Shown piece after piece: positions 1 to 8,380 of a DNA stretch of 64,000 nucleotides; positions within the stretch are counted from its first letter, which is position 1, and each line of letters opens with the position of its first letter. Both the position numbers and the translations under genes were made by a program. Where the stretch lies: positions 344,277 through 408,276 of the forward strand of contig PIZR01000002.1 of NCBI GenBank assembly GCA_002835675.1. Direction: 5' to 3'. Under the pieces are notes generated by a model that worked only from the letters and a program-made list of their open reading frames with translations, was not told where the DNA came from and searched no databases. This DNA is from Bacillus sp. BA3 (lineage in GTDB: Bacteria; Bacillota; Bacilli; Bacillales; DSM-1321).

Positions 1-174
1 GAAGTCCTTATTGAATAATCCCAATATAGGAGTGATGATAATCGCAATCAGTAAAAGTCCGATTACCATTTTGGCATACTTCTGTAAAGCCGAATTCGGA
101 AGAAGCATATCGATCACAGTAGCCAGCAATACAAATATGATGATGTTGGATACCCAGCCAGCTAAAAAACTCAC
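1..174 (-). CDS. spoIIIAF: Stage III sporulation protein AF, N-terminal part (cut by window edge)
   Basis: The reverse strand encodes VSFLAGWVSNIIIF, followed by a segment with IDMLLP, LQKYAKM and a second hydrophobic stretch. This is the two-helix N-terminus of SpoIIIAF, a membrane component of the SpoIIIA-SpoIIQ channel that links mother cell and forespore. The reading frame is open to base 1, so only about 58 codons are present. The start is a GTG at 174. The purine-rich AGGAGG at about 183-188 sits right behind the spoIIIAE stop codon. The gene follows spoIIIAE in the spoIIIA operon, which sigma-E transcribes in the mother cell in B. subtilis. Confidence 0.9.
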   Translation of the reverse strand, partial: MSFLAGWVSNIIIFVLLATVIDMLLPNSALQKYAKMVIGLLLIAIIITPILGLFNKDF

Positions 175-190
175 CAAGCCCTCCTCCTTT

Positions 191-1399
191 CTAACGAACC
201 ATCAAGGTAATGTTTCCAGAGGCGATAATTACCGTGATACTTAAAAAAAACATGAGTGAGACAATGGCCAATGCAGCGAAAATATAAATCATGCTTTTAC
301 TAATAATGTCTAGGCATTTTATTACAGGTCCTCCGCCAAGCGGCTGCAAAAGGCTCGCTGCCAATTTATAGACAAAAGAAATCATCAGGATTTTTATGGC
401 GGGAAACGTGGTAATGAGCAAGAGTATGATGACGCCAGACAAGCCGACTGTATTCTTCAATAGAACGGAGGCACTTATGACCGTATCCGTTGCATCGGTA
501 AACATGCGCCCTATTACCGGTATAAAGTTACCTGTCACGAATTTGGCCGTCCTGATCGTCACTCCGTCAGCTACAGCAGATGATGCCCCCTGAACGGATA
601 TCACACCAAGAAATATGGTCATGAAAGCCCCAAGGATACCGATAGCAAAATTACGGAGAAGCTGTGCCAGCTGTGTCACTTTGTAATGTTCCGTCAGCGT
701 ACTGACAATGCTTAAAATCGCTGCAAAGAATAATAACGGAAGGACGACAAACTGGATCAAGATACCGCTTGTATTCATCAAAAACATCAAAACCGGATGA
801 AAGAAAGCTGCCGATACAAGTCCCCCTGAAGCAGCTATCAATGCCAAGAGTAAAGGGATGAGTGCCATTAAAAAGGAAATCATCAAATCTATCGTATCTT
901 TTGTATATTCAATCGCCACATGAAAACTGTTAAGGGCCAAAATGATCAGCACCATATAAACGATTGCATAAGCGACCTTACTCACGGAGCTTTGCTCGAA
1001 CGCATTCTGCAAAGACTGGAGGAACATGCTGAAAACGGTTAATAAAATGAGTGATCCCAGCAGCTTTCCATTCACGAGCAGTTCATGAAAAATGAATTTT
1101 GTCATTCCCTTCATCCATTGCTCAAAGGAAAATTTCTTGTCGCCGCTTACGAAGTCCATAAAGCTCCCTTTCTGGCTTTCCGGTAGAAATCCTCCATATT
1201 CCGTAACGATGTCATCCCAATATTGTTTGAGCTCATCGACACCCAGCCTTTCTATTTGGGCTTGTACCAGCTCGGACTGCATGATGGGCTCTTGTTCGAT
1301 TTCACCATTTTCAGGATTTTCGGCAGCTTGTCCAATAGATGCATGCAAAAAAAAGAGTAAAACGAATAGAATGGATAAGTAAGGCATCCGCTGCTTCAT
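191..1399 (-). CDS. spoIIIAE: Stage III sporulation protein AE, polytopic membrane protein
   Basis: This 402-residue protein is the large membrane subunit of the SpoIIIA complex needed for forespore sigma-G activity after engulfment. It starts with a cleavable-looking signal sequence (MKQRMPYLSILFVLLFFLHA, cut near GQAAE). An acidic, soluble segment to about residue 95 follows, then seven or eight hydrophobic segments. The length agrees with the family (about 399 residues in B. subtilis). It is preceded by spoIIIAD with about 33 bases between them and followed closely by spoIIIAF, so it is operonic. No anomalies were seen. Confidence 0.95.
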   Translation of the reverse strand: MKQRMPYLSILFVLLFFLHASIGQAAENPENGEIEQEPIMQSELVQAQIERLGVDELKQYWDDIVTEYGGFLPESQKGSFMDFVSGDKKFSFEQWMKGMTKFIFHELLVNGKLLGSLILLTVFSMFLQSLQNAFEQSSVSKVAYAIVYMVLIILALNSFHVAIEYTKDTIDLMISFLMALIPLLLALIAASGGLVSAAFFHPVLMFLMNTSGILIQFVVLPLLFFAAILSIVSTLTEHYKVTQLAQLLRNFAIGILGAFMTIFLGVISVQGASSAVADGVTIRTAKFVTGNFIPVIGRMFTDATDTVISASVLLKNTVGLSGVIILLLITTFPAIKILMISFVYKLAASLLQPLGGGPVIKCLDIISKSMIYIFAALAIVSLMFFLSITVIIASGNITLMVR

Positions 1400-1432
1400 A
1401 CATTCACCTCATTGACTAGTAGGAGTAATCCG

Positions 1433-1822
1433 TTAACTTGGGAGCATCTGTATAATCGTTTCGATAATGACCGTTAAAATCGGAATCGCCATGGCAAGTA
1501 TCAAGATTTTTCCGCTTAATTCTATTTTGGAAGCGAGGGAACCTTGCCCTGCATCTTTTGTAATTTGAGAAGCGAATTCTGCAATATAGGCAATTCCGAT
1601 TATTTTTAAGATGGTCTCTAGATACACGGTATTTACATTTGCATTAACCGCAATTTTTTCTAACATTAAAATAATTTCGTATATTTTGTCAGCTAAAAAA
1701 AGAAAAATGGAACATCCTACAAAAACGACAAGCAGGAATGCTAAATTTGGTTTTTGCTCTTTGACGATCAGTGCCAAGAAGGTGGCAACTAGGGCAATGG
1801 CCACGATTTTTATGATTTCAAT
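1433..1822 (-). CDS. spoIIIAD: Stage III sporulation protein AD (apparent ATT start codon)
   Basis: A small membrane protein of the SpoIIIA channel complex with hydrophobic segments and the conserved stretches LIVKEQKP, ANVNTVYLETILKIIGIAY and KDAGQGSLASKIELSGKI. An internal GTG at 1804 would give 123 residues but has no ribosome binding site and would cut off the first hydrophobic residues. In-frame codons upstream read IEIIKIV, which aligns with the N-terminus I remember for the family. A GGGAGG sits at 1831-1836, 8 bases before the ATT at 1820-1822. No ATG, GTG or TTG lies in frame between that site and the ATT. I therefore place the start at ATT, giving 129 residues. Confidence 0.85.
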   Translation of the reverse strand: MEIIKIVAIALVATFLALIVKEQKPNLAFLLVVFVGCSIFLFLADKIYEIILMLEKIAVNANVNTVYLETILKIIGIAYIAEFASQITKDAGQGSLASKIELSGKILILAMAIPILTVIIETIIQMLPS

Positions 1823-1836
1823 CGCGAATCCCTCCC

Positions 1837-2040
1837 TTACTGAAATAGAAATACAGATTTAATTTTTTGAAATAAATCCTCTACTACAGAAGCTACCATG
1901 AATAAAATATAGATGAATCCGAAAAGTGTCACCCACTGGGCATATTCCTTCTTCCCAACCTGATCGAGTATCGTGTGAAGAAATGCCACTACTAGCCCTA
2001 CACCCGCTATTTTAAATATGATGTCCACATCAATGCCCAT
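1837..2040 (-). CDS. spoIIIAC: Stage III sporulation protein AC
   Basis: A 67-residue protein with two hydrophobic helices and the near-invariant HTILDQVGKKEYAQWVTLFG core, matching SpoIIIAC of B. subtilis in length and sequence. It is a ring-forming or anchoring membrane part of the mother-cell SpoIIIA complex. I chose the ATG at 2040 (MGIDVD) rather than the upstream ATG at 2055, because a run of six G lies just before it and the B. subtilis protein starts at the same point. It sits between spoIIIAB and spoIIIAD with very short gaps. Confidence 0.93.
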   Translation of the reverse strand: MGIDVDIIFKIAGVGLVVAFLHTILDQVGKKEYAQWVTLFGFIYILFMVASVVEDLFQKIKSVFLFQ

Positions 2041-2061
2041 TTTCATTCCCCCCACATATTC

Positions 2062-2577
2062 CTACATCAGCAAGATGATCAATAATAGCCCTGATAAAAA
2101 ACCAAGACTTTTCATCATTTTTTCATATTTCCCCTGTCGGTCGAGTGCATCGCTCTCTTCCCGTTCCAAGTGTGCCATCGTTAGCATGATTTGCTTTTGC
2201 TGATGATATTTATCGCTTTTTCCAAGCGTCTCCCCAAACTGTGAAAGAATCTCGAATTCTCCCTGTTTTAAAGCAAGGGATTGCCATATTTTCTTCAAAC
2301 TATCATCCCATGCTTCCTTGACGGTGGTCTCTCCGGACTCGAGCCGGTTTGCAAATGCATCGAAAAAGATGGATAAAGGTTTGGCCATCTGTTTAGAAAG
2401 TTTCCTCGCCGCTTCTTTCAAAGGTGTATGACCAAACATTATTTCGGCTTCAAGCGATTGCATGGCGACTTTCAGCTGTCTCAGTTGACGAGGCCTCATA
2501 CTTAATTTTTTCGCAGCTTCGAAACCTGCCCATGTCGTTGCAATAATAATGATCGCAGCTCCTATTAACTTAAACAT
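2062..2577 (-). CDS. spoIIIAB: Stage III sporulation protein AB
   Basis: A 171-residue protein with an N-terminal membrane helix (FKLIGAAIIIIATTWAG), a long helical cytoplasmic region and a C-terminal hydrophobic helix. This is the architecture of SpoIIIAB, which resembles GspF-type platform proteins of secretion systems. The conserved MRPRQLRQLK follows the first helix. Its start overlaps the 3' end of spoIIIAA by 8 bases, indicating translational coupling in the spoIIIA operon. Confidence 0.93.
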   Translation of the reverse strand: MFKLIGAAIIIIATTWAGFEAAKKLSMRPRQLRQLKVAMQSLEAEIMFGHTPLKEAARKLSKQMAKPLSIFFDAFANRLESGETTVKEAWDDSLKKIWQSLALKQGEFEILSQFGETLGKSDKYHQQKQIMLTMAHLEREESDALDRQGKYEKMMKSLGFLSGLLLIILLM

Positions 2578-3502
2578 GCGGGTTCACACCTTCCCCTAAG
2601 AAAATGGGAACTCCAGCAGCATCAAGGACTTTGTAGCTCCTCTTACCGGATTTACATCTCTGTAATTCTATAAAACGTTCAAAGATGTTTTGCTTTAATA
2701 TTTCGGCTATAAAAGGTCGCTTCTTAATTTCATCCAGTGTATGGCCATGTGTAGTTATCATGAGTTTAATACCTGCGTTCACCGCTTCCAGCACAGCCTG
2801 CGTATCCGCCGCGCGGCCTATTTCATCCACGATCAATACATCCGGGGACATCGAACGGATCATCATCATCATCCCTTCCGCTTTAGGACATCCATCGAGC
2901 ACATCAACCCTTGTTCCAAATTGGAGCTGCGGCACTCCATGAACACATCCGGCAATTTCCGAGCGCTCGTCCACTATCCCCACCTTTTGAGGGGCAATGC
3001 CGTGTTTTTCATTACCACTGGATATCATTCTTGCAATATCACGTAATATGGTCGTTTTTCCCGTTTGCGGAGCACCGATCAACATTGTATGCTGCCATTC
3101 CCCGTCATATAAGTAAGAAGTGAGCGGTTCAGCTGCACCTATTTTTTCACGTGCAACCCGAATATTGAAGGAGGAAATATCCCTGATCGCTTTGACAGAT
3201 CCATTTTCCAAAATCACCTTGCCAGCAAGCCCCACCCGATGTCCGCCTGCTATGGTTATATAACCTCGCTTTAATTCTTCCTCAAGTGTATATAACGAAA
3301 ATTGACCTATTTGATTCAATAATTGATCCGCATCCGAATGGGTCACTTCATAGGAAAAGAAGTATGGTTCCCCACCTACAATGACCTCAAGCGGCCTTCC
3401 AACCCGAATTCTCAGCTCTTCCATCTTATCGATCATCATCGGTGTCATACCCCGGAGTTGCTCACATATTTTTTTCGGTAAAAAAGAAAGAATCGTTTCC
3501 AT
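2570..3502 (-). CDS. spoIIIAA: Stage III sporulation protein AA, secretion-type ATPase
   Basis: The 310-residue protein is the ATPase of the SpoIIIA complex, related to type II/IV secretion ATPases. The Walker A motif GAPQTGKTT is at residues 143-151, a Walker B-like VLIVDEIGR lies near 223-231, and ITTHGHTLDE follows. The family is about 307 residues. It is the first gene of the operon: an AGGAGG site at about 3511-3516 precedes its ATG, and a sigma-E-like promoter candidate lies just upstream. Confidence 0.95.
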   Translation of the reverse strand: METILSFLPKKICEQLRGMTPMMIDKMEELRIRVGRPLEVIVGGEPYFFSYEVTHSDADQLLNQIGQFSLYTLEEELKRGYITIAGGHRVGLAGKVILENGSVKAIRDISSFNIRVAREKIGAAEPLTSYLYDGEWQHTMLIGAPQTGKTTILRDIARMISSGNEKHGIAPQKVGIVDERSEIAGCVHGVPQLQFGTRVDVLDGCPKAEGMMMMIRSMSPDVLIVDEIGRAADTQAVLEAVNAGIKLMITTHGHTLDEIKKRPFIAEILKQNIFERFIELQRCKSGKRSYKVLDAAGVPIFLGEGVNPHV

Positions 3503-3516
3503 TTTGACAATCCTCC

Positions 3517-3548
3517 TGTATACACCACTTTCAATAAAATATATGCCG
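3517..3548 (-). promoter_or_regulatory. Candidate sigma-E promoter of the spoIIIA operon
   Basis: On the minus strand a GGCATATA element (complement of about 3541-3548) is followed after about 15 bases by GTATACA (about 3517-3523). This resembles the sigma-E pattern of an ATATT-type -35 and a CATACA-T -10. It lies directly upstream of the spoIIIAA ribosome binding site. spoIIIA is sigma-E-dependent in B. subtilis, which is the main reason for the call. The match is partial. Confidence 0.4.
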
Positions 3549-3551
3549 ACC

Positions 3552-3572
3552 AGCCTGCAATGATGACAGGCT
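3552..3572. other. Short inverted repeat upstream of spoIIIAA
   Basis: AGCCTG and CAGGCT flank a 9-base loop. No T-run follows on either strand, so it is not a typical terminator. It lies just upstream of the sigma-E-like promoter candidate. Function unknown. Confidence 0.35.
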
Positions 3573-3726
3573 ATTAAAGAAACAGACCATTTATTGTTTT
3601 TTTTATACTTCGGGGTCTAAAAAACACACAAAAAAAAGCCGAGAAATTAATCTCGGTCTCAGGCTGTAAAAAAATTCGAACAAAGCGAGTTTGCCCACAG
3701 GTTTTTATGGCTTGTACAATTTGGAA

Positions 3727-3850
3727 GTTGATTATAACGTAGGGGCACTCGCTTTCCGCTGGCGGTCCGCCCTTGGCGGCATTGCCGCCTGTGGGTTCTC
3801 ACCTGGACGCGGTTTTCCCGCAGGAGTCTCGAACACCCGCTCCAATCAAC
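3727..3850. repeat. GC-rich stem-loop repeat, copy A
   Basis: A 124-bp element with ends GTTGATT... and ...TCCAATCAAC that can pair. Inside is a GC-rich block with CACTCGCTTTCCGC, a GCGGT/CCGCC palindrome and TTTCCCGCAGGAGTCTCG. Similar blocks lie at 34195-34263 (copy B) and 55431-55520 (copy C). The internal words are typical of the short intergenic stem-loop repeats spread through Bacillus genomes. That family assignment is from memory and was not searched. Confidence 0.75.
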
Positions 3851-3950
3851 TTTTTTTAACTTTTAGATAGATCCCTTTTACCTAAAGTCTTTATTGTTTT
3901 AAAATAGAATTATTAAAACTTGAGTGATGTGTTTTCTTTTTTAACATGAT

Positions 3951-4165
3951 TCTATTCAGCGAGATCGGCTTGAAATGATTACTTTAGACCAACTGGTTCC
4001 AGCTTGTAAAGTGGAGATTTAAAGTACACAACAACAAATAAAAAGGGCTATCGTGAGTACAAATCCTACAGTGTACAGAAAATAAAGATCACCAGATAGT
4101 GGTGACACGCCATATTCGGCAAGAATATATGGAATCATCTGCGTCATCAAGAAGCCAAATCCACT
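3951..4165 (+). pseudogene. Decayed IS1182-like transposase remnant, copy A
   Basis: From 3951 the plus strand reads SIQRDRLEMITLDQLVP, a match to the N-terminal region of IS1182-family transposases, then hits a stop after about 22 codons. Near 4102 it reads VTRHIRQEYME, which resembles the C-terminal VTRHxWxE region. The several hundred residues that should lie between are gone. In between only GYREYKSYS-like codons survive. A second wreck with the same two islands is at 34339-34690. No terminal repeats could be delimited. Confidence 0.7.
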
Positions 4166-4173
4166 AAAAAATC

Positions 4174-4211
4174 AAAAAGGTTTCGGAATGAGTCCATTCC
4201 GAAACCTTTTT
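4174..4211. terminator. Strong intrinsic hairpin after the IS remnant
   Basis: AAAAAGGTTTCGGAATG and its exact complement flank a 4-base loop and end in a T-run on the plus strand. It may have been the terminator of the dead transposase gene; on the minus strand it lies beyond efp. Confidence 0.75.
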
Positions 4212-4225
4212 GTCTACAAACTGAA

Positions 4226-4245
4226 ACCGAGATCTTCATCTCGGT
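4226..4245 (-). terminator. Hairpin downstream of efp
   Basis: ACCGAGAT/ATCTCGGT form an 8-bp stem with a 4-base loop, 11 bases past the efp stop. The T-run behind it on the minus strand is weak, and the stronger hairpin at 4174-4211 may complete termination. Confidence 0.5.
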
Positions 4246-4255
4246 CGTCTTTCAA

Positions 4256-4813
4256 TTATGCACGTGATACGTATGATCCTTCATTTGTATTGATCAATAG
4301 TTTGTCACCTTGGTTGATGAAGAATGGAACTTGAACCGAAAGGCCCGTCTCAAGTACGGCTGACTTCGTGCCGCCTGAAGATGTGTCGCCTTTAATTCCC
4401 GGCTCCGTTTCCGCCACTTCAAGTTCCACTGTGTTTGGAAGCTCGACCCCAAGTGTTTCCGCTTGGAAAGTCATGATATGCACTTCCATATTTTCCTTAA
4501 GGAATTTAAGTTCACGTTCAATGCTTGATGCAGGCAGCTCGATTTGGTCATATGTTTCGTTATCCATGAATACATGGCTATCCCCACTTGCATAAAGGTA
4601 CTGCATCTTGCGGTTTTCGATATGTGCTTTAGCAACTTTTTCACCAGCACGGAATGTTTTCTCTTGGATTGAACCCGTACGAAGGTTACGAAGTTTAGAA
4701 CGTACAAAAGCTGCACCTTTACCAGGTTTAACGTGTTGGAACTCGATAACCTGCCAAATTCCATTATCTACTTCAATCGTAACACCCGTGCGAAAATCGT
4801 TTACAGAAATCAT
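4256..4813 (-). CDS. efp: Elongation factor P
   Basis: A 185-residue cytoplasmic protein that binds ribosomes stalled at polyproline stretches. It has the EF-P layout: a KOW-like N-terminal domain (to about 65) with the conserved loop [14 protein letters not shown] and two OB-fold domains. The modifiable Lys32 is present (G31-K32); in B. subtilis this residue carries 5-aminopentanol. The C-terminal signature [23 protein letters not shown], here read as its variant, is recognisable. It follows papA by about 26 bases and probably shares its transcript. Confidence 0.97.
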   Translation of the reverse strand: MISVNDFRTGVTIEVDNGIWQVIEFQHVKPGKGAAFVRSKLRNLRTGSIQEKTFRAGEKVAKAHIENRKMQYLYASGDSHVFMDNETYDQIELPASSIERELKFLKENMEVHIMTFQAETLGVELPNTVELEVAETEPGIKGDTSSGGTKSAVLETGLSVQVPFFINQGDKLLINTNEGSYVSRA

Positions 4814-4839
4814 AAATTTGTCCTCCTACATGTACATGT

Positions 4840-5901
4840 TTACAGAATGATTAACTCTTTAGTTGAATGAGTAAGTGCTTCGTTACCATCATGTGTAACG
4901 ATTGTATCATCTTCAATCCGCACTCCGCCTACCCCCGGTAAGTAAATGCCCGGTTCAACGGTTACGGCCATACCTGGTTCTAAAATGATATCAGACCTAA
5001 AGGATAATGCTGGACCTTCATGAACTTCAAGACCGATACCATGTCCAGTCGAATGTCCAAAATACTGTCCGTATCCCTTTTCTTCAATTAGATTTCGAGT
5101 TAGTGCATCCGCTTCCTTGCCAGTCATACCAGGTTTGATCCCAGCCATTCCTCGCAGTTGAGCTTCTAAAACAATGTCATAAATATTAATAAGTTCTTCA
5201 CTTGGCTTGCCAACCGCTAATGTCCGAGTGATGTCAGACACATACCCATTATAGTATGCCCCGTAATCCAATGTGACGAAATCGCCTTTTTCAATGATTT
5301 TATCCGTAGCCACTCCATGCGGAAGTGCGGACCTTAAGCCGGATGCTACAATAATATCAAAGGAAGAAGAAGTTGCTCCTTGTTTCCTCATAAAGAACTC
5401 AAGTTCATTGGATACATCCAGTTCCGAGATCCCTGGACGCAGGAAATCGAGAATATGTGTAAACGCAGCATCAGCAATAGCAGCCGCTTCCTTTAATATC
5501 TTAATCTCTGAAGAAGTCTTTATCAAGCGTAAATTCTCAATAACCCCCGACACCGGCAAAAGTTGTCCATCAATGGCCGCTTCGTATGCCTTATATGTAG
5601 CATAAGTCAGGTGTTCTTGTTCAAAGCCCAGCTTGCCGATATTCATCGCTTTAGCCTGCTTGCCGACTTCTTCGATGATGGTTCCTTTATGTTGAACGAC
5701 CTCATAGTCCGGGGCCTGCTTGCCCGCTTGTTCCACGTATCTGAAATCAGTGATGAATTTAGCTTCTTTTTGGGAAATAAGTACAACGCCTGCACTTCCC
5801 GTAAAGTTGGTCATGAATCGACGGTTATATGTACTGGTAATCAAAAAACCATCAATGCCCGCCTTTTCCATTGAGGCTCTTAAGCGCATTAGTTTATTCA
5901 T
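4840..5901 (-). CDS. papA: Xaa-Pro dipeptidase/aminopeptidase (M24 family)
   Basis: A 353-residue cytoplasmic metallopeptidase that cleaves peptides with proline in the second position. It has an N-terminal creatinase-like domain (to about 125) and a C-terminal pita-bread domain. Metal ligands are visible in DYGAYYNGYVSDITRT, in HSTGHGIGLEVHEGP, in EPGIYLPG and in RIEDD. The start codon abuts the aroQ stop codon with no gap, so translation is coupled. The B. subtilis counterpart is yqhT. The pairing of a proline peptidase with EF-P is conserved in many Firmicutes. Confidence 0.94.
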   Translation of the reverse strand: MNKLMRLRASMEKAGIDGFLITSTYNRRFMTNFTGSAGVVLISQKEAKFITDFRYVEQAGKQAPDYEVVQHKGTIIEEVGKQAKAMNIGKLGFEQEHLTYATYKAYEAAIDGQLLPVSGVIENLRLIKTSSEIKILKEAAAIADAAFTHILDFLRPGISELDVSNELEFFMRKQGATSSSFDIIVASGLRSALPHGVATDKIIEKGDFVTLDYGAYYNGYVSDITRTLAVGKPSEELINIYDIVLEAQLRGMAGIKPGMTGKEADALTRNLIEEKGYGQYFGHSTGHGIGLEVHEGPALSFRSDIILEPGMAVTVEPGIYLPGVGGVRIEDDTIVTHDGNEALTHSTKELIIL

Positions 5902-6348
5902 TTAATTTCTCCCCTTTGCAATCTTTGTGATCGCCTGCAACGCCAATTCATATCCGTGTATCCCCAAGCCGACAATCTGTCCCGCCGTTACCGGTGCGGT
6001 CACTGATTCATGCCGAAAGCTTTCACGGGCATGTATGTTCGAAATATGCACTTCCACCACTGGAACATCAATTCCGGCTATTGCATCACGAATCGCATAG
6101 CTATAATGAGTAAAAGCTCCAGGATTAATGATAATCCCGTCGATCCCATGATCCTCTGACCAATGGAGCTTGTCGATAATCGCTCCTTCATGGTTCGTTT
6201 GAAAAGAAGTCAATTCCACTTCTAACCCTTGTGCTTGCTGCATTAATTGCGCTTCCACATCCGCAAGCGTCGAGGATCCATAATGCGCAGGTTCACGCTT
6301 CCCCAAGCGATTTAAATTCGGTCCATTTATTAGTAAGATTTTTGTCAT
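5902..6348 (-). CDS. aroQ: Type II 3-dehydroquinate dehydratase
   Basis: It converts 3-dehydroquinate to 3-dehydroshikimate in the shikimate pathway. The start ATG at 6348 gives 148 residues, the family size. It begins MTKILLINGPNLNRLG with the catalytic Tyr in AHYGS (about residue 23) and the active-site His/Arg region VHISNIHARESFRHES. ATG codons farther upstream would add a basic tail not found in the family, and an AGGTG lies just before the ATG pair at 6351/6348. It is the first gene before papA-efp. Confidence 0.95.
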   Translation of the reverse strand: MTKILLINGPNLNRLGKREPAHYGSSTLADVEAQLMQQAQGLEVELTSFQTNHEGAIIDKLHWSEDHGIDGIIINPGAFTHYSYAIRDAIAGIDVPVVEVHISNIHARESFRHESVTAPVTAGQIVGLGIHGYELALQAITKIAKGRN

Positions 6349-6433
6349 CATCAAACACCTGCTCATGTTAAAAGAATGCCTTTCCATGAACATTCTATCA
6401 TAATTACAAATTGTCTTACTACTTTTTTACAAC

Positions 6434-6461
6434 CAAGAAGCAATCAGCTTTCCGATTGCTT
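6434..6461 (-). terminator. Inverted repeat at the yqhR 3' end
   Basis: AGAAGCAATC and GATTGCTTCT pair around an 8-base loop, overlapping the yqhR stop. Only scattered T residues follow on the minus strand, so this is a weak terminator at best. Confidence 0.45.
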
Positions 6462-6956
6462 CTCGGCTTTGTTTTTTTGACGGATATATTCCTGTTGATC
6501 GTATGAAATAGAAAACCCTACAAAAAGACCGTATATAATAAAAATGCATACACTAGTTATAACCGTATTTGCTGACATTTTAGAAAAGGTTGGCAAATCG
6601 ACGAACATCGGTTTCAGGATAAATACCAGCAAAGCCCAGCAAACCACCCCCAAAATAATACCCGGAAAAATACTCTTCATCCTTTTAAAAAGACTATAGT
6701 ATATAAAAGCGATCCCCACGGATAGAATTCCGAACAAAATTATGGTCATCACCGTACCGAGCCAATGATCGATCCAGGTCATATTGGACCACGAGGTAAG
6801 TATGAATTTTGGGCTAAAATCCATAAAGTTAATATAATGGGCTATGATTCCGATAAAACTGGCTAAAGCCCCCCCAACAAAACCGACAGCAAGTACATTG
6901 TAGATTAACATGCTTTGATATTCCTGTTGAATTTGTCCTTTTTCATTAGAAGACAT
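6444..6956 (-). CDS. yqhR: Conserved membrane protein YqhR
   Basis: A 170-residue protein with four hydrophobic segments and charged ends, in the place yqhR occupies in B. subtilis between aroQ and yqhQ. Function unknown. The start ATG at 6956 (MSSNEKG) follows GGAGG with an 8-base spacer; an in-frame GTG at 6965 is less likely. Its 3' end contributes to an inverted repeat (about 6434-6461). Confidence 0.85.
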   Translation of the reverse strand: MSSNEKGQIQQEYQSMLIYNVLAVGFVGGALASFIGIIAHYINFMDFSPKFILTSWSNMTWIDHWLGTVMTIILFGILSVGIAFIYYSLFKRMKSIFPGIILGVVCWALLVFILKPMFVDLPTFSKMSANTVITSVCIFIIYGLFVGFSISYDQQEYIRQKNKAEKQSES

Positions 6957-6965
6957 ATCAATCAC

Positions 6966-7288
6966 CTCCGCTACGTAGTATGCCCTTTGTTAAATAGAAC
7001 TATTTTTTTTTATTCTTAGGAAGGAGAATCACTAGAGGTTTTGGGATTTATTCTGTATGATTAAATCATAAATAATCTGCTTTTTTCAGAGGAAAATACC
7101 CATCCTCTGTTGAAGTTTATAATGTACACGGGATACTAGCTTCCTGTGATTCAACATTCATAAAGTAATTGCAGGGTTAAAGCTTCCATTCAATTTTGGA
7201 GGAGCGCCTTTACCCTTGTGATGCTTGATAATAAACATGTTAGCACCCTTGAGAGAGCTACGTGAATAACTATTAGGTTGGTGTAGAA
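6966..7288. other. Divergent intergenic region yqhR/yqhQ
   Basis: This 323-bp AT-rich region should hold the promoters of both genes. I see no convincing -35/-10 pair. A GGAGG near 7199-7203 precedes a 14-codon frame (MLDNKHVSTLERAT, 7222-7266) on the plus strand. The yqhQ start itself has only a weak GGTG site. A leader peptide or long 5' UTR is possible but unsupported. Confidence 0.3.
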
Positions 7289-8242
7289 ATGTCTGAGGTT
7301 CAAAAACCCGTTTACGGAGGGCAGGCTGTTGTGGAAGGCGTCATGTTCGGCGGCAAACATCACACAGTCACTGCGGTACGCCGCAAAGATTCGTCGATTG
7401 TATATTATCATCTGCCTCGTGAATCGAAACCTGTTGTCAACAGCTTAAAAAGAGTACCGTTTCTACGGGGTATCGTATCACTGGTTCAGTCAAGTGCCAC
7501 CGGCTCGAAACATCTGAACTTTTCAACTGAACAGTATGAAGAGGAAGATGGGGAAAAGCAGGAAGAAAAGAAAAACGAAACGAAAGAATCTTCTAAAATG
7601 AGTGTATGGCTTGGAGTTGCCGTAATTGGCGTACTTTCCTTCCTATTCGGGAAGCTGCTTTTCACTTTGATTCCAGTCTTTCTTGCAGAGTTGACAAGAC
7701 CAATCTTCAGCGGCCATATGGCCCAGGTTTTAATGGAAAGCTTGTTCAAGTTGATATTATTGCTGGTATACATTTACGTAGTATCCATGACGCCATTGAT
7801 CAAGCGGGTCTTTCAGTGTCACGGAGCAGAGCATAAAGTGATCAATTGCTTTGAAAGCGGAAAAGAATTGACCGTAGCGAATGTGCAGGCAAGTTCACGC
7901 CTTCATTATCGCTGTGGCAGCAGCTTTATTTTATTTACAGTCATAGTAGGCATGTTCGTCTATATGTTGGTTCCGACCGACCCATTATGGCTCCGTGTCG
8001 TGGATCGCGTTTTGCTTATCCCCGTCGTGCTTGGCATAGCCTTCGAGGTATTGCAGTTGACCAACAAAGTAAGGGATATTCCCATTCTGCGTTACCTTGG
8101 CTATCCCGGCCTTTGGCTTCAGTTATTGACAACCAAAGCCCCGACAGATGATCAAGTCGAAGTCGCATTAGCCTCATTTCAAGAACTGTTAAGGATGGAA
8201 AAAGAGACCAAAAAAGGTTTAGAATCGGATGTAATTGTGTAA
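7289..8242 (+). CDS. yqhQ: DUF1385 membrane protein YqhQ
   Basis: A 317-residue polytopic protein with the DUF1385 signatures YGGQAVVEGVMF at the N-terminus and CHGAEHKVINCFE near residue 180. A charged linker (about 84-103, rich in E and K) precedes the first membrane helix; four or five helices follow. The family has no settled function. The frame starts at ATG 7289, in line with homologues, although the ribosome binding site is weak. It is transcribed away from yqhR. Confidence 0.9.
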   Translation: MSEVQKPVYGGQAVVEGVMFGGKHHTVTAVRRKDSSIVYYHLPRESKPVVNSLKRVPFLRGIVSLVQSSATGSKHLNFSTEQYEEEDGEKQEEKKNETKESSKMSVWLGVAVIGVLSFLFGKLLFTLIPVFLAELTRPIFSGHMAQVLMESLFKLILLLVYIYVVSMTPLIKRVFQCHGAEHKVINCFESGKELTVANVQASSRLHYRCGSSFILFTVIVGMFVYMLVPTDPLWLRVVDRVLLIPVVLGIAFEVLQLTNKVRDIPILRYLGYPGLWLQLLTTKAPTDDQVEVALASFQELLRMEKETKKGLESDVIV

Positions 8243-8380
8243 AACATCTATACACATTTTGATTATGAAAAATCATATACTAAACTAAGGGAATGACCTT
8301 CATTTTTTTCAAATATTTTACATGAAGAATGTTTAAAATAAGCTAAAAATGCTTATGATGCTCTTAAGGAGGTGTCTTTG

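Noticed and set aside
7222..7266. 14-codon leader peptide before yqhQ
   Set aside because: A GGAGG is present but spacing to the ATG is too long and nothing suggests coupling to yqhQ.
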